DNA of 64,000 nt from Mucilaginibacter sp. OK283 (GCF_900110415.1 NZ_FODR01000006.1:1-64000); one strand, 5' to 3'. Positions 33,938 to 42,646 are shown, numbered from the stretch's first letter. Numbers and translations: made by a program. Notes: generated by a model from the sequence alone, not told the origin.

Positions 33938-34133
33938 CGCCTTTATGTTTTGTTACCACATCTAATTCCGAACCAAATAAGGCCAGTACCTGGTTAACCT
34001 TGTCCATTCGTAAGGTAGCTTTTCCTTGCTCCATTTCCCTGATTACCCTTAAACCAACTCCCGCCTTTTTAGCAAGGTCGTCCTGGGTGAGATTAAATAT
34101 TTTTCGTTTCGATTTTAAAAAATCAGATAACAT
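33930..34133 (-). CDS. hipB: HipB-like XRE family transcriptional regulator
   Basis: This 67-residue helix-turn-helix protein has its HTH at LTQDDLAKKAGVGLRVIREMEQG (residues 14-36). It is shorter than E. coli HipB (88) because the C-terminal tail is reduced to VTKHKGDE. The partner genes and three palindromic operators upstream show it as the autorepressor of the hipBST operon. The start at 34133 sits 2 bp from the first operator, so a repressor bound there would block the start region directly. Confidence 0.9.
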   Translation of the reverse strand: MLSDFLKSKRKIFNLTQDDLAKKAGVGLRVIREMEQGKATLRMDKVNQVLALFGSELDVVTKHKGDE

Positions 34134-34135
34134 AT

Positions 34136-34153
34136 TATACCCTTTAGGGTGTA
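34136..34153. promoter_or_regulatory. HipB operator O1 (candidate)
   Basis: TATACCCTTTAGGGTGTA is a near-perfect palindrome (one arm mismatch), 2 bp upstream of the hipB ATG. It shares TATACCCT with two more sites at 40 and 79 bp. Confidence 0.7.
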
Positions 34154-34175
34154 AATATAATCTTTTTTTATTTAT

Positions 34176-34193
34176 TATACCCTATCGGTGCTA
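34176..34193. promoter_or_regulatory. HipB operator O2 (candidate)
   Basis: TATACCCTATCGGTGCTA is the weakest palindrome of the three; its right half is shifted by one base. Its centre is 40 bp from O1. Confidence 0.55.
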
Positions 34194-34214
34194 ATTTAAA
34201 TATATAATCAAAAC

Positions 34215-34232
34215 TATACCCTATAAGGTATA
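34215..34232. promoter_or_regulatory. HipB operator O3 (candidate)
   Basis: TATACCCTATAAGGTATA is the core of a perfect 11-bp inverted repeat (AAAACTATACC at 34210-34220, GGTATAGTTTT at 34227-34237). Its centre is 39 bp from O2. Confidence 0.7.
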
Positions 34233-34379
34233 GTTTTGTATTGTTTTTATCTTCTTTCGTTATCGCTTGCACATGATTCCGGGATTTCATTGTAACAAAT
34301 TTGAAAGAATTAACCTTATTGTAACAATAACACAACAAATCAGAATTTATCCAATGTTTGTCTTCAAATTCGCACCCAA

Positions 34380-36869
34380 ATGAGCGATTTCAAGATAATG
34401 AGGACCCGATATATCTTACTGTTTTTATTTGTATTTTTTGGGATAAGCACCTGGGCACAGGCACCGGCCGGCAAGGGCAAAATAAGCGGCAAAGTTACCG
34501 ATGCCGCTACTAAACAGGCGGTTGACTATGCTACCATATCAGTTTATAAAGAAGGCGTGACGGCTCCGTTTAATGGTATCAGTACCGATCCGAAAGGCAA
34601 TTTTACTGTCGACCAGATTCCGCCGGGTGAATATCGGGTCACCGCCGACTTTTTGGGCTATCAGCGTACTACCGTTGATCATGTAATAGTTAAACCCGGC
34701 GCTACTACTAACCTGGGCGAGGTGTTGTTATCGCCAAATACACGGCAGTTAAAAGATGTAACGGTAACTGCTACAACCCCTACGGTTCAAAACAAGATTG
34801 ATAAAATGGTATACAATCCCCAAAACGACCTGAGCGCACAGGGTGGGGTTGCTATAGATATCCTGAAAAAGGTGCCGCAAATTACAGTTGATATTGATGG
34901 AAACGTGGAACTGCAGGGTAATGCCAATATCCGGTTTTTAATAAATGGCAAACCGTCCAGCATATTTGGCGCCAGCCTTGCCGATGCTTTGGCCAGCATA
35001 CCGGCCAGCCAGATCAAAAGTATTGAGGTAGTTACCAGTCCCGGCGCTAAGTACGATGCCGCAGGTACAGGTGGTATTATTAATATTATTTTGAAAGATA
35101 GCCGGGTTGAGGGTGTTAACGGCAGCGTTAATTTATCGGCCGGTACCCGCCGCGAAAACGGATCATTTAACCTGAATATGCGTAAGGGCAATTTTGGCGT
35201 TAACGCGTTTTTTAGCGGCAATGCGCAAATAAACAGTAACGCCCCAAATACCAATAACCGTACATCTGCAGACGGCCTTGGAAATACCACAACGCTTTTT
35301 CAGCAGGGCAGTAACAATTTTAAACGTAATGGTTACCAATCGGGATTAAACTTTACCTGGAACATCAGCAAACACGACGATCTTACCGCATCGGTTGGCT
35401 TTAACCATTTTGGTAACCATGGCAACGGCATTACCAACCAGGACGAAAATAAGGTTGACCCGAACGGCATCGGACTTTCTGACATCAAAACCCTGCGTAC
35501 ATCCAGCAGTAAGTTTAGTGGTACATCTACAGATGTAAGCCTGGCCTACAAAAAAACGTTTGAGAAAGAAGGGCAGGAGCTTGATATATTGTATTCATCA
35601 AGCTTTGGTAATAATAGTTTTAGTTCATCGCAACTGTTACAGAACTTGCAGGCCGGAACCATACCTACCGGCATTACCAATAATAATCCGGGTAAGGATA
35701 AGGAAACCAACATTTCTGTTGACTATACGCACCCTTTGAGCAAAAACTTTACCATTGAAACAGGCGGTAAACTTGATTTTAACCACATTAACAACAATGT
35801 AGTTACCGATACCTTGCTAAACGGAGCCAACGTACCCAATTATAATCAAACCTATGGCTTTACCTACGACCGTAAAATTTATGCCTATTATTTATCGTTA
35901 ACTACTTCAGTGTTTAATAACTTTTTAGATATCAAGGCTGGGTTAAGAGATGAGTACACTGTTACCACGGCCGACTTTAAAGGTACCAATATCCCCAACT
36001 ACAATATATTAGTACCTTCATTGGTGTTCTCACACAAAATAAGCGAATCGCAATCGGTTAAGTTAAGCTATACCCGCAGGATTGAGCGCCCCGATTATGG
36101 CGACCTGAATCCCTTCCTTAACATCAGCGACACCCACAACATCAGCACCGGCGACCCCACCCTGAAACCGGAGCGTGGCGATAACTTTGAATTTGGCTAT
36201 AACAAATCATTTGATGGCGGTGCAAATATTAATATAGCCGCGTTTTACCGTAAAAATACCGACGACCTACAGCGCTTTACCACTTTTTATGATACTTTAC
36301 GCATTGATGGCAGTACCTACACCAATGTAGCATTAACAAAACGATATAACATAGGCTCAGAAGAGCGTACCGGTATTAATATATATGCATCCCTGCCAGT
36401 TACCAAAGATTTTAACCTGCGGACGAATATGATATTTTCTGAGCGGACAAATAACAACCCCGGCAGCCCAAGCGTATCGGGTTTTGCCTACCGTTTAAAT
36501 CTTAACGCCCAATACAACTTCGGTCATGATTTAAGTGCAGAATTTTTTGGAAACTATAACTCTTTCCAGAAAAACATTCAGGGCACACAACCTAAATTTG
36601 TGTTTTACAACTTTGCCATGCGTAAAATGTTCATGAACAAAAAGGCCAGCATTGGTCTTACTGCATCAAACCCGTTTGCCAAATATGTAAGCCAAAGCTC
36701 AACTACTTATGGTACCGGCTTTAACCAAACCAATATCCGGTATGTGCCCGTACAGTCGTTTGGCATAAGCCTGAGCTATAAATTTGGCAAGCTTGAATTT
36801 AAGAAAGAGAGAGAGAAAGACGATAACGGCGGCAAACAAGATGATATGCCAGCTGATAAAGGGAAGTAA
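34380..36869 (+). CDS. TonB-dependent receptor-like outer membrane beta-barrel protein
   Basis: This 829-residue protein has an N-terminal signal (about residues 7-27, MRTRYILLFLFVFFGISTWAQ; start could also be Met7 at 34398). A carboxypeptidase-like regulatory domain follows (KISGKVTDAATKQAVDYATISVY, about 33-110). Then comes a plug-like region (QGGVAIDILKKVPQITVDIDGNVELQGN, GAKYDAAGTGGIINIIL, about 145-235) and a long beta-barrel. The barrel holds DLNPFLNISDTHNISTGDPTLKPE and ends with a barrel-closing QSFGISLSYKFGKLEF. The C-terminus adds an acidic-basic tail (KKEREKDDNGGKQDDMPADK). It probably imports a TonB-dependent substrate or oligopeptide; no SusD partner is next to it. It is divergent from hipB. 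Confidence 0.9.
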   Translation: MSDFKIMRTRYILLFLFVFFGISTWAQAPAGKGKISGKVTDAATKQAVDYATISVYKEGVTAPFNGISTDPKGNFTVDQIPPGEYRVTADFLGYQRTTVDHVIVKPGATTNLGEVLLSPNTRQLKDVTVTATTPTVQNKIDKMVYNPQNDLSAQGGVAIDILKKVPQITVDIDGNVELQGNANIRFLINGKPSSIFGASLADALASIPASQIKSIEVVTSPGAKYDAAGTGGIINIILKDSRVEGVNGSVNLSAGTRRENGSFNLNMRKGNFGVNAFFSGNAQINSNAPNTNNRTSADGLGNTTTLFQQGSNNFKRNGYQSGLNFTWNISKHDDLTASVGFNHFGNHGNGITNQDENKVDPNGIGLSDIKTLRTSSSKFSGTSTDVSLAYKKTFEKEGQELDILYSSSFGNNSFSSSQLLQNLQAGTIPTGITNNNPGKDKETNISVDYTHPLSKNFTIETGGKLDFNHINNNVVTDTLLNGANVPNYNQTYGFTYDRKIYAYYLSLTTSVFNNFLDIKAGLRDEYTVTTADFKGTNIPNYNILVPSLVFSHKISESQSVKLSYTRRIERPDYGDLNPFLNISDTHNISTGDPTLKPERGDNFEFGYNKSFDGGANINIAAFYRKNTDDLQRFTTFYDTLRIDGSTYTNVALTKRYNIGSEERTGINIYASLPVTKDFNLRTNMIFSERTNNNPGSPSVSGFAYRLNLNAQYNFGHDLSAEFFGNYNSFQKNIQGTQPKFVFYNFAMRKMFMNKKASIGLTASNPFAKYVSQSSTTYGTGFNQTNIRYVPVQSFGISLSYKFGKLEFKKEREKDDNGGKQDDMPADKGK

Positions 36870-37041
36870 GCTGAAAGCCTAAGGCTCAAAGCCAAAAGCT
36901 TCTTCAAAAAAACGGCCCTTGATTTTAAAAAAATCAAGGGCCGTTTTTTTAGCTTTTAGCTTTTAGCTTTTAGCTTTTAGCTTTTAGCTTTTAGCTTTTA
37001 GCTTTTAGCTTTTAGCTTTTAGCTTTTAGCTTTTAGCTTTT
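36869..37041. repeat. Heptamer inverted array (AGCTTTT family) with 13 exact copies
   Basis: AGCTTTT is repeated 13 times without error at 36951-37041, starting right after the terminator and ending in the DUF47 stop codon. A diverged inverted arm (36870-36901, complement of AGCTTTTGGCTTTGAGCC) lies on the other side of the terminator hairpin. This is a clear tandem repeat of 7 bp and probably length-variable. Confidence 0.93.
36906..36950. terminator. Strong bidirectional intrinsic terminator
   Basis: AAAAAAACGGCCCTTGATTTT (36906-36926) pairs perfectly with its complement at 36930-36950 around AAA. The GC core is CGGCCCTTGA/TCAAGGGCCG and a T-run ends it. It sits between the convergent TonB-receptor and DUF47 genes and within the AGCTTTT array. 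Confidence 0.9.
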
Positions 37042-37669
37042 AGCCGTTCTTTATCAAAATGCTTTCAATAATCAATGTGGCATCTTCGCAGCTATCAGTT
37101 GCAGTTTCCATCGCCATAAAAACATCTGTGTATTTTATAAGTTGTATGGCATCGGTTTCGTTGGCCAGTAAATCGGCAAATGCTTCGTTGTAAACAGTAT
37201 CGGCCTGGTATTCCAGTTGTTTGATACTGTTACAGATATCGAAAATATGGGCCGAATTACCCAGGTTATTCATAGCCTTAACAGCACTTTCAAGCGCCTG
37301 GGTAGTTTGCAGGATAAGATCAGCAAGGTTGATAATAGGAGGGGTTATTTTAGGCACATCGTACAGGTTTATCCTGCGCGATGCCATAGCTATGCTATCT
37401 GCCACGTCATCAATCGCCGCTGCAAGTTCGCACATATCTTTACGCTGAAAAGGAGATATAAGTGTACGGCCCGATTCGGTAAATACCTGGTGCGTAATTT
37501 CGTAACTTTTTGTTTTTAGCTTATCAATGTGTGTAAACTGAAATTTTTGCTCGTAGGTATCAGTGGAGTTCACCGCGGTATTAAGCAGGGTTGCCATTTG
37601 AGTGGCATTGTCAACCGCCCGGTTAAATAAATCATAAAAAACCTGGTTTGAGTTGGGGAATATCGACAT
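37040..37669 (-). CDS. DUF47 family protein (PhoU-like phosphate transport regulator)
   Basis: This 209-residue all-helical protein starts with SIFPNSNQVFYDLFNRAVDNATQMATLL. It has DKLKTKSYEITHQVFTESGRTLISPFQRKDMCELAAAIDDVAD and ends in EDATLIIESILIKNG, the pattern of DUF47/UPF0111 proteins. These are usually encoded next to a Pit-type phosphate transporter and regulate it. Here no Pit gene is adjacent; the neighbours are a TonB-type receptor and a 66-codon small gene. The stop codon (37040-37042) is part of the AGCTTTT array. Confidence 0.87.
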   Translation of the reverse strand: MSIFPNSNQVFYDLFNRAVDNATQMATLLNTAVNSTDTYEQKFQFTHIDKLKTKSYEITHQVFTESGRTLISPFQRKDMCELAAAIDDVADSIAMASRRINLYDVPKITPPIINLADLILQTTQALESAVKAMNNLGNSAHIFDICNSIKQLEYQADTVYNEAFADLLANETDAIQLIKYTDVFMAMETATDSCEDATLIIESILIKNG

Positions 37670-37958
37670 CTATTGAAATTTTTTATGATACTTTTTAAGT
37701 AAAAATCAATTTAACAGTTTATATACTAACTATTTAGCATATGCAGGCTGCTTTTATTTTCGTGGCTAAATGTAACCATTAATTTGCAGCAATAGGTCAC
37801 GGAATTGTTAATCCAATGTTAATTAAATGTTATCAAATTATTGATGCTGTATCTGGCCGTTAAATAAATTTCACCGTTAAAAAATGCTATGTAACATTTA
37901 CTGTTTTTTAAAACAATAACACCGTAATATATATTACCTTAATATTAAGTAAACCGTT

Positions 37959-38159
37959 ATGAAACCCGCTGATAAACATTATAAATTCATAAACAGTAAA
38001 ACTGGTTATGCAATTTATTATCACTCCCTAAGCAGCGACCTCAACGCCACAGAGATCAAAAATCAACTGCAGGACATTAAAGCCCGTGTGGCCATACAAA
38101 ATGGTATTTACCTGGAAACTGTATACTGGGAAGAGATAAAGGAAAATGCCGAAGTGTAG
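37959..38159 (+). CDS. Small conserved-looking protein of unknown function
   Basis: This 66-residue protein has no signal or membrane segment. Its composition is that of a compact alpha/beta domain: KHYKFINSKTGYAIYYHSLS, then an amphipathic helix ATEIKNQLQDIKARVAIQNG and YLETVYWEEI. The codon use resembles the neighbouring genes and it is not overlapped by another frame with a known domain. A family was not recognised. It lies between divergent DUF47 (37669) and the MG2/plug gene. Confidence 0.5.
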   Translation: MKPADKHYKFINSKTGYAIYYHSLSSDLNATEIKNQLQDIKARVAIQNGIYLETVYWEEIKENAEV

Positions 38160-38270
38160 TAGCGTTAACTTTTTAAGAAATTAACGCTCAGTATTTTATT
38201 TGTTTTGTGCGGTTAATTGAGGTATATTTAATCACCAATTTTAATTACCTCTATTTAAACACCTTCCCGC

Positions 38271-40649
38271 ATGAAAAAGATAGTACCTGCACTTTTTTGC
38301 GCCTTATATTTTTGTGTGCCCGCGTTTTCGCAGGATGCCAAAACACCGCTTTCGTTAGACGGAATAGTATCACGTCTGCAAACCTTATCAACTACAAAAG
38401 CTACCGAAAAAGTTTACCTGCACTTTGACAGAACGACATACAATGCCGGCGATACCGTTTTTTTTAAGGCCTACCTTACACTTGGCGAGCAACACCAGCT
38501 GTCAAAGTTAAGCGGCGTATTGCATGCCGACCTGGTGAACCCAAATGATTCTTTGGTGAAATATATAACACTGCAGGTTAACAACGGGCTGGCCTGGGGC
38601 GATTTTGCTTTGCCAAACAGCCTGCCAAAGGGCCTATATCATATAAAGGCTTATACCAAATGGATGCTGAACAGCACCGACCCTAATGTTTTTGATCAGC
38701 CTATTATAATTAATAGCCCCGTATCACCAACGCGTACATTATCAGCTCAGCAAACTAAAATTGCCAATACGTACGATATTCAGTTTTTTCCGGAGGGCGG
38801 GACCTTTGTAAATGATATTCCCGCTAAACTTGCCTTTAAGGCTATTGACCATAACGGCATTGGGGCTAATGTTAAGGGTGTGGTTGTTGATAACCTGAAT
38901 ACCGAAGTAACCAAATTTGAAGCCAGGCACCTGGGGATGGGTATTATTAACATAACCCCTGTTGAAGGCAGAACATATAAAGCCAGACTTACCTATGCCG
39001 ATGGTACCAGCGCCACGGTTGATTTGCCAAAGGCCGAAGAAAAGGGCATGACACTGCTTGTAAACAATACCAGCCCCGATAAGCTTTTAATTGAAATTAA
39101 CGCCAACCGGGCCTATTACCTGGCCAATAAAAACAAAGAAATTGGTATCACCATTTATTCGGGTGGCGGGGCTGTACGATCGGTAAAAACAGCTTTAGAT
39201 GGTCAGGTGCTTGATCTTAACCTGGGTAAAAAAGACTTTCAGACGGGCATAGTACGGGTTACCCTGTTTTCGGCAACCGGCGAGCCAATGAACGAGCGGC
39301 TTTCATTTATTCAGAATGATGATCTTATTAATTTGCAAACGGCAGTAAATAAACAATCGTACACATCCAGGGAAAAGGTGCATCTTACACTGAATGCCAA
39401 AAAAGACGATAAACCGGTTATGGGTTATTTTTCTGCATCGGTAGTTGATGCCACAAAAATACAGGTGGATGAAACTGCCGAAACTACCATTTTAACCCAC
39501 CTGCTGCTCACATCTGATTTAAAAGGCTTTGTTGAGCAGCCCAATTATTATTTTAACCACGTTACCAACGATACCCGCGCCGATTTGGATATGCTGATGC
39601 TTACCCAGGGTTATCGCCGGTTTGAGTGGAAGCAAATTCTTGCCAACGATGAAACTACCACATTAACATATCCTGTTGAAAGAGGCCTGGATATATCGGG
39701 CACTGTTAAAACCAATAACGGGGCACCTGTTGCTAACGGAAATGTTACTTTACTTACAAAAAACGGTGGCAGTATGCTAAACCAGGTTACCGATGCTAAT
39801 GGCAGGTTTATCTTCCCCAATCTGGCCTATACAGATAATACTCCTTTTGTAATCCAGGCAAAAACCGCCGAGGGAAAAAACAATACGCAGATAATTATGG
39901 ATATGCCAAAAGAGGCTACATTGTTTACTAATAATAACCGGTTAACAGGTAGCGCCGAAGCTGGAAACGGTGATGGCAAGCCCGGCCCCGCATCTGTTTA
40001 TATGGCCGATGCAAGCGGAAAACTATTAAAGGAGGTCATTGTGAAAGATAAATTTTTAGACTCGCACAGTAATACTATTACCGATTTTACCGATCAATCG
40101 GGATTGGGCCGTAGCCTGGAAGGACACTTACCCGGAGTTTCATTAACCAATGGCGTGCCTTATTTGCGCGATAGGATAGGAATATCCGAAGCCGGGCCAA
40201 TGCTGGTAATTGTAGATGGAATGCAAGGTGGGTCCGTTCCGGACTTAAACGTATCAGACGTGGAGAGTGTAAAGATGTTGAAAAATTTAGATGCAGCAAT
40301 TTACGGCCTACAGGGATCAAATGGAGTTTTATTAATCACAACAAAAAAAAATAAGAATTTGACTGTGAATAAAAAGCTATCACCCGGGCTTATTACTTAT
40401 GCTCCCAAAGGTTTTTACAAAGCCCGCACGTTTTATTCGCCTGCTTACGGAGGGACGGTTAAGCAGGCAAATAAACCAGATGACAGGATCACCATTTATT
40501 GGAACCCGGATGTGGCCACAGATAAAGATGGTAACGCTACGCTGGATTTTTACAATGCCGATGGCAAAGGAAATTATCGTGTAATTATTGAAGGCATTGA
40601 TGAAAATGGCGCTATAGGTCGTAGTGTTTATACTTACAAAGTTGAATAA
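38271..40649 (+). CDS. MG2-type and TonB-plug domain protein lacking a beta-barrel
   Basis: This 792-residue secreted protein has signal peptide MKKIVPALFCALYFCVPAFSQ. Residues about 40-130 resemble the alpha-2-macroglobulin MG2 domain (EKVYLHFDRTTYNAGDTVFFKAYL). Several Ig-like domains follow. A carboxypeptidase-like module is near residues 470-540 (LDISGTVKTNNGAPVANGNVTLL). The C-terminal third has a TonB plug (SLEGHLPGV, MLVIVDGM, VESVKMLKNLDAAIYGLQGSNGVLLITTKK), but no barrel follows; the protein ends about 80 residues later after one more beta-domain. Such proteins are common in Bacteroidota and may couple surface proteins to TonB-linked machinery. Function unproven. Confidence 0.8.
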   Translation: MKKIVPALFCALYFCVPAFSQDAKTPLSLDGIVSRLQTLSTTKATEKVYLHFDRTTYNAGDTVFFKAYLTLGEQHQLSKLSGVLHADLVNPNDSLVKYITLQVNNGLAWGDFALPNSLPKGLYHIKAYTKWMLNSTDPNVFDQPIIINSPVSPTRTLSAQQTKIANTYDIQFFPEGGTFVNDIPAKLAFKAIDHNGIGANVKGVVVDNLNTEVTKFEARHLGMGIINITPVEGRTYKARLTYADGTSATVDLPKAEEKGMTLLVNNTSPDKLLIEINANRAYYLANKNKEIGITIYSGGGAVRSVKTALDGQVLDLNLGKKDFQTGIVRVTLFSATGEPMNERLSFIQNDDLINLQTAVNKQSYTSREKVHLTLNAKKDDKPVMGYFSASVVDATKIQVDETAETTILTHLLLTSDLKGFVEQPNYYFNHVTNDTRADLDMLMLTQGYRRFEWKQILANDETTTLTYPVERGLDISGTVKTNNGAPVANGNVTLLTKNGGSMLNQVTDANGRFIFPNLAYTDNTPFVIQAKTAEGKNNTQIIMDMPKEATLFTNNNRLTGSAEAGNGDGKPGPASVYMADASGKLLKEVIVKDKFLDSHSNTITDFTDQSGLGRSLEGHLPGVSLTNGVPYLRDRIGISEAGPMLVIVDGMQGGSVPDLNVSDVESVKMLKNLDAAIYGLQGSNGVLLITTKKNKNLTVNKKLSPGLITYAPKGFYKARTFYSPAYGGTVKQANKPDDRITIYWNPDVATDKDGNATLDFYNADGKGNYRVIIEGIDENGAIGRSVYTYKVE

Positions 40650-40651
40650 AT

Positions 40652-40684
40652 AAAAAACCCTTGCCGCAAGGCAAGGGCCAAAAA
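40652..40684 (-). terminator. Hairpin, T-run only on the minus strand
   Basis: CCCTTGCC (40658-40665) and GGCAAGGG (40670-40677) pair perfectly around GCAA. An A-run on the left gives a minus-strand terminator form, and GCC plus A-run on the right gives only a weak plus-strand stop. It lies 3 bp past the stop of the MG2/plug gene. Confidence 0.6.
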
Positions 40685-40887
40685 AACCACAACAATTGTT
40701 TAACCTTCTGGCTATGTAAACCTTAAGGTCAATTCCTAACTGCAATGTGGTAATTCTGATGATATAACAATGCTGATTATTAATGGTTTTTAATTATCAT
40801 GACATTTTTACAACTGTAGTACAGGTTTATTTATATTATCAATTGCTACCCGACAAAATTTCATCCTATATTTATACCAAATAAATC

Positions 40888-41415
40888 ATGAGAAATATTA
40901 TGAACAAACCTTTTCAATTTAAAGCAGCATTGGTTTTTGCATTTGCTTTATTTTTAAGCAGCCTGGCCTTTGCCCAGAACAAACCTGCGAGCCCGCACGA
41001 TAGTACAAGCGCTACAGTTGCAGGCTCATTAATTAAAATCAAATACGGTAGTCCGTATGTAAAAGGCCGTAAAATATTAGGCGAATTGGTGCCTTTTGAT
41101 AAAGTATGGCGTGCAGGTGCCGATTCGGCAACCAGCTTTACAACCAGTAAAGCTATTAAGGTTGAAGGTAAAGCGCTTCCGGCCGGCAGGTATGCTTTTT
41201 TTGTAATTCCATCTGCAAGCGGTACATGGACTATTATATTTGATAAAAACCCCAAGCAATGGGGCGCTTACACGTATAAACCAGAAAACGACCAGCTGCG
41301 TGTAACCGTTAAAGGTAAAACCGCGCCAAAGGCCGAAAGCCTTACCTATACTATAACACCCAAGGGTTTTAATCTTAAATGGGATACCTTTGTGGTTCCG
41401 GTATCTATTAAATAA
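40888..41415 (+). CDS. DUF2911 domain secreted protein
   Basis: This 175-residue protein has a signal peptide (KAALVFAFALFLSSLAFAQ). The start could be Met1 at 40888 or Met5 at 40900. The remaining domain is the DUF2911 fold: SLIKIKYGSPYVKGRKILGE, VPFDKVWRAGADSATSFTTS, PAGRYAFFVIPSASGTWTII, WGAYTYKPENDQLRVTV. DUF2911 proteins are widely found secreted or in the periplasm of Bacteroidota, and their function is unknown. It is flanked by terminators at 40652-40684 and 41443-41466, so it is probably monocistronic. Confidence 0.88.
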   Translation: MRNIMNKPFQFKAALVFAFALFLSSLAFAQNKPASPHDSTSATVAGSLIKIKYGSPYVKGRKILGELVPFDKVWRAGADSATSFTTSKAIKVEGKALPAGRYAFFVIPSASGTWTIIFDKNPKQWGAYTYKPENDQLRVTVKGKTAPKAESLTYTITPKGFNLKWDTFVVPVSIK

Positions 41416-41442
41416 GCATTTAATTTAACCCGAATAAAGAAG

Positions 41443-41466
41443 AGCTCCTGTAAAGGAGCTTTTTTT
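41443..41466 (+). terminator. Intrinsic terminator after DUF2911 gene
   Basis: AGCTCC (41443-41448) pairs with GGAGCT (41455-41460) around TGTAAA, followed by six T. It is short but canonical. Confidence 0.8.
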
Positions 41467-41543
41467 GTATTAGGAAAGCAGAAAAAAAACTTCTTACAGG
41501 TGAAGCTTTGTTATATTGCTTCGGTTAACATCTATAGTATACA

Positions 41544-42635
41544 ATGCGTAACTACATCAGCAAAAATCCATTCATTAAAAGGATAATAACCATATTATTG
41601 TTAGCCATGGTTCTTTTTTTGCTTATGCTGTTGGCAGGCCATCCCGCCTTGGTCGAGCGTTATTATTCGCAGGGATTTTATAAAATAGTTTGCTGGATTT
41701 TTCACCCTGTTTTTAATTTATTCCCTTTTAGCGTCGGCGATTTACTTTACATCGCCGTTATTGTCATTTTAATTGTAGCTATCGTTAGGATGGTAAAGCT
41801 GTTGGTTAAAAAGCAGTTCAAAAAAGTTGGGTTACAGTTGCTGGGCTGGGTAATAAGCATCCAGGTAGCTATTGGGTGTTTTTACCTGTTTTGGGGGCTT
41901 AATTATTTCAGGCCATCAGCTGCAGACCGCCTTAATTTAAGGGATACTACATTCACCACGACCGATTTAAAAGCTGTAACCAAATTGTTGATTGATAGTG
42001 CCAACGCCTGCCGCGCGAGGGTTACAGCGGCCGATCTGGCTCAAAGCAATAGCGCCATTTATCAAACCGCGGTAAATGCTGTCAAAGCGCTCTCGGCCGA
42101 TTCTGTCAATTTTCGCGCTTTTCAACCTGGCATAAAACCATCCATGATCACTTTTCTGCTGAATTATATAGGAACTTCGGGCTATTACAATCCGTTTACG
42201 TCCGAAGCGCAGATTAATTATGCCATGCCCGTATTTAACAGGCCGTTTGTAGCTTGCCATGAAATGTCGCACCAGGTAGGTTACGGGGCCGAGGATGAAG
42301 CTGATTTTGCCGGCTTTATCATCGCCATAAAATCAAAAGATCGCCTGCTGCGTTACTCTGGCTATCACCTGGCGGTTGATGAGTTTATGCATACCCTGCG
42401 CCGGCGCGATACCGTGGCCCATAAGGAATTAAAAGCAATGATATCCAAACAGGTACACCAGGATTTTGTAGCCGAACGCGCCTACTGGATGGCCTACGAA
42501 ACCCAGCTTAGCTGGATAAGCAGTATTTTTTACGATAATTTCCTGAAAGCCAATAACCAACCCCGCGGCCTGGCAACATACAACCGCATGGTTTTATTGG
42601 TAATGGCCTGGGAAAAATGTTCATTGGTTCATTAG
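41544..42635 (+). CDS. DUF3810 domain protein, predicted membrane zinc metalloprotease
   Basis: This 363-residue protein has three N-terminal membrane helices (IITILLLAMVLFLLMLLAG, GDLLYIAVIVILIVAIVRMV and LLGWVISIQVAIGCFYLFW). After about residue 120 comes a soluble domain with a zinc-peptidase signature HEMSHQVGYGAEDEADF (HExxH and downstream Glu, about residues 238-254). DUF3810 members are thought to be peptidases or to have related fold, but no substrate is known. The C-terminal SLVH is encoded by units of the GTTCATTG array. Confidence 0.85.
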   Translation: MRNYISKNPFIKRIITILLLAMVLFLLMLLAGHPALVERYYSQGFYKIVCWIFHPVFNLFPFSVGDLLYIAVIVILIVAIVRMVKLLVKKQFKKVGLQLLGWVISIQVAIGCFYLFWGLNYFRPSAADRLNLRDTTFTTTDLKAVTKLLIDSANACRARVTAADLAQSNSAIYQTAVNAVKALSADSVNFRAFQPGIKPSMITFLLNYIGTSGYYNPFTSEAQINYAMPVFNRPFVACHEMSHQVGYGAEDEADFAGFIIAIKSKDRLLRYSGYHLAVDEFMHTLRRRDTVAHKELKAMISKQVHQDFVAERAYWMAYETQLSWISSIFYDNFLKANNQPRGLATYNRMVLLVMAWEKCSLVH

Positions 42636-42646
42636 TTCATTGGTGG
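42620..42646. repeat. Octamer array (GTTCATTG family)
   Basis: GTTCATTG-GTTCATTA-GTTCATTG units at 42620-42646 include the DUF3810 stop codon. A weak inverted partner (ACCAATGAC) lies at 42695-42703. The rest of the 486-bp gap to the acylase ATG is AT-rich with the hairpin at 42789. Confidence 0.65.

Noticed and set aside
34380..36869. A SusC/SusD polysaccharide utilisation locus
   Set aside because: Neither TonB-type receptor (34380 or 54369) has an adjacent SusD-like lipoprotein gene.
36951..37041. Regular repeats that could suggest a CRISPR array
   Set aside because: Units are 7 bp with no spacers and there are no cas genes; it is a simple tandem repeat.
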